Shown here one piece after another: positions 63,484 through 64,000 of a DNA stretch of 64,000 nucleotides. Under the pieces are notes generated by a model, which was not told where the DNA came from, did no database searches, and worked only from the letters and a program-made list of their open reading frames with translations. The DNA is from Luzula sylvatica (taxonomy: Eukaryota > Streptophyta > Magnoliopsida > Poales > Juncaceae), in the NCBI GenBank assembly GCA_946800325.1, contig OX326956.1, forward strand, positions 25,208,356 through 25,272,355, written 5' to 3'. Position numbers and translations under genes: made by a program. Within the stretch, counting starts at the first letter, position 1, and every line of letters starts with the position of its first letter.

Positions 63484-64000
63484 TTCTAGACAGATATCTT
63501 TGGAATTTTTTGAAAACTATGAAAATTGATATTTTTGAAGGTATTAAACTCCACTTTTTGTTTTTTTACAAAAACATTGAAAAAATAGAATTCGCATGTG
63601 TTAGTCTTCAATTTTGGAATATTTTTTAGGAAAACATGAAAATTAAGTATTTTACTCGTTCTATATTGAAATTTTGGAATGTTTTTGAAAATATTTATAA
63701 TTGATATTTTTAAAGGTGTTAGACTTCACTTTTTGTATTTTTGGAAATTTATTGAAAAAAATATAAATTCGTATGTGTTAGTCTTCAATTTCTGAGTTTT
63801 TTTAAGAGCAACGTAAAAATTAAATACTTTTCTCATTCCAAACATAAATCTTGGAATTGCTTTAAAAAATATGATAATTGATATTTTTGAAGGTGTTAGA
63901 CTTCACTTTTAGCAAAAAATAAATTGAAAAAAAAAATAGAAATCCCCACGTGTTAGTCTTCCATTTTGGAGTTTTTTTAAGGAAAACATGAAAATTAAGT
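63484..64000 (+). repeat. Partial HOR unit at the window end
   Basis: A spans 63484-63658 and B 63659-63835, and a C monomer from 63836 is cut by the window end at 165 bp. The unit resembles 56468 (GGTATTAAACTCCAC in A, TTTTTTTAAGAGCAACG-type B, CTTTTAGCAAAAAATAAA in C). The array clearly continues beyond the window. Confidence 0.85.

Larger units (their letters stand above)
1..64000 (+). repeat. Satellite DNA array, 175-bp monomer, 700-bp four-monomer HOR
   Basis: The window is filled end to end by head-to-tail monomers of 171-177 bp. Each contains GGTGTTAGACTTCAC-like and ATGTGTTAGTCTTCAAT-like boxes 57-59 bp apart. Four types alternate as A-B-C-D, so identical phases return every 692-726 bp. 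A-type monomers start at 7, 700, 1398, 2099, 2801, 3500, 4196, 4896, 5073, 5775 and so on to 63484 (93 starts). No inverted segment, transposon, gene or unique spacer interrupts the array. Bases 1-6 are the tail of a D monomer, and the window ends inside a C monomer. The structure matches centromeric or pericentromeric satellites of eukaryotes. That location is inference, because neither the satellite family nor the species is recognised. Confidence 0.98.

Noticed and set aside
1..64000. CRISPR array (short conserved boxes at regular spacing)
   Set aside because: The stretches between the GTGTTAGACTTCA and GTGTTAGTCTTCA boxes are themselves repeated and related, with 58 and 117 bp spacing. 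There are no unique spacers, no leader and no cas genes.
1..64000. Transposon, LTR or insertion sequence
   Set aside because: No terminal repeats, target-site duplications, coding capacity or boundary to non-repeat sequence was found. All breaks in the pattern are switches between monomer types.
1..64000. tRNA, rRNA or other RNA genes
   Set aside because: At about 22% G+C with only repeat sequence present, no tRNA boxes, rRNA motifs or structured GC-rich segments were seen.
1..64000. Promoters and terminators (TATA-like and hairpin/T-tract motifs)
   Set aside because: TATATT, TATAAA and T-tracts are everywhere because of base composition, and each recurs with the monomer. None stands out as a control site, and there is no gene for it to serve.
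1..64000. Telomeric repeats or a named satellite family
   Set aside because: No TTAGGG, TTTAGGG or TTAGG arrays are present. The monomer does not match any satellite I can recall with confidence, so no family name or species is given.

Overview
The whole 64 kb window is one uninterrupted tandem satellite array. I see no protein-coding gene, RNA gene or transposon in it. The basic unit is an AT-rich monomer of about 171-177 bp (39 G/C in 175 bp in the one counted, 1223-1397, so about 22% G+C). All copies are head-to-tail in one orientation. Four diverged monomer types (A, B, C, D here) alternate in fixed order and form a higher-order repeat (HOR) of about 700 bp. I located 93 A-monomer starts. 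Of the 92 intervals between them, 88 are full A-B-C-D units of 692-726 bp and four are irregular (177, 521, 346 and 877 bp). The total is about 366 monomers. This architecture is typical of centromeric or pericentromeric heterochromatin in a eukaryote assembled from long reads. I do not recognise the satellite and cannot name the organism; plant and invertebrate hosts are both plausible.

The array is organised at four nested scales. (1) Each 175-bp monomer appears to be an old trimer of a sub-repeat of about 58 bp, starting at TTAGAC/TTAGTC-like boxes. (2) Four monomers make the 700-bp HOR. (3) HOR units come in sequence variants that follow each other in order and form super-HORs. At 7-18345 five variants (called v1-v5) cycle with a period of about 3.5 kb. 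At 18346-30898 v3 and v4 have merged and the period drops to about 2.79 kb. At 39484-53483 a different five-unit (20-monomer) block of exactly 3,500 bp is repeated four times at about 99.8% identity. (4) Pairs of HOR units are duplicated inside super-HORs (7863-10663 and 23226-24621). The stretch 30899-39483 is a transition zone where left-type and right-type units mix, with two chimeric monomers and a 27-bp offset exchange. The right end, 53484-64000, is a younger patchwork with another chimeric monomer.

Nothing here acts as a set of genes. Any function would be structural: nucleosome-sized units, conserved boxes at sub-repeat boundaries, and T-tract/A-tract inverted repeats at the same place in every monomer type. 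The short ORFs in the window are translations of the repeat and recur with it; they are not annotated as genes. Centromere identity, protein binding and organism are inference. The periodicities, unit starts, junctions and duplicated blocks are read directly from the sequence by eye, so individual boundaries may be off by a few bases and block edges by tens of bases.
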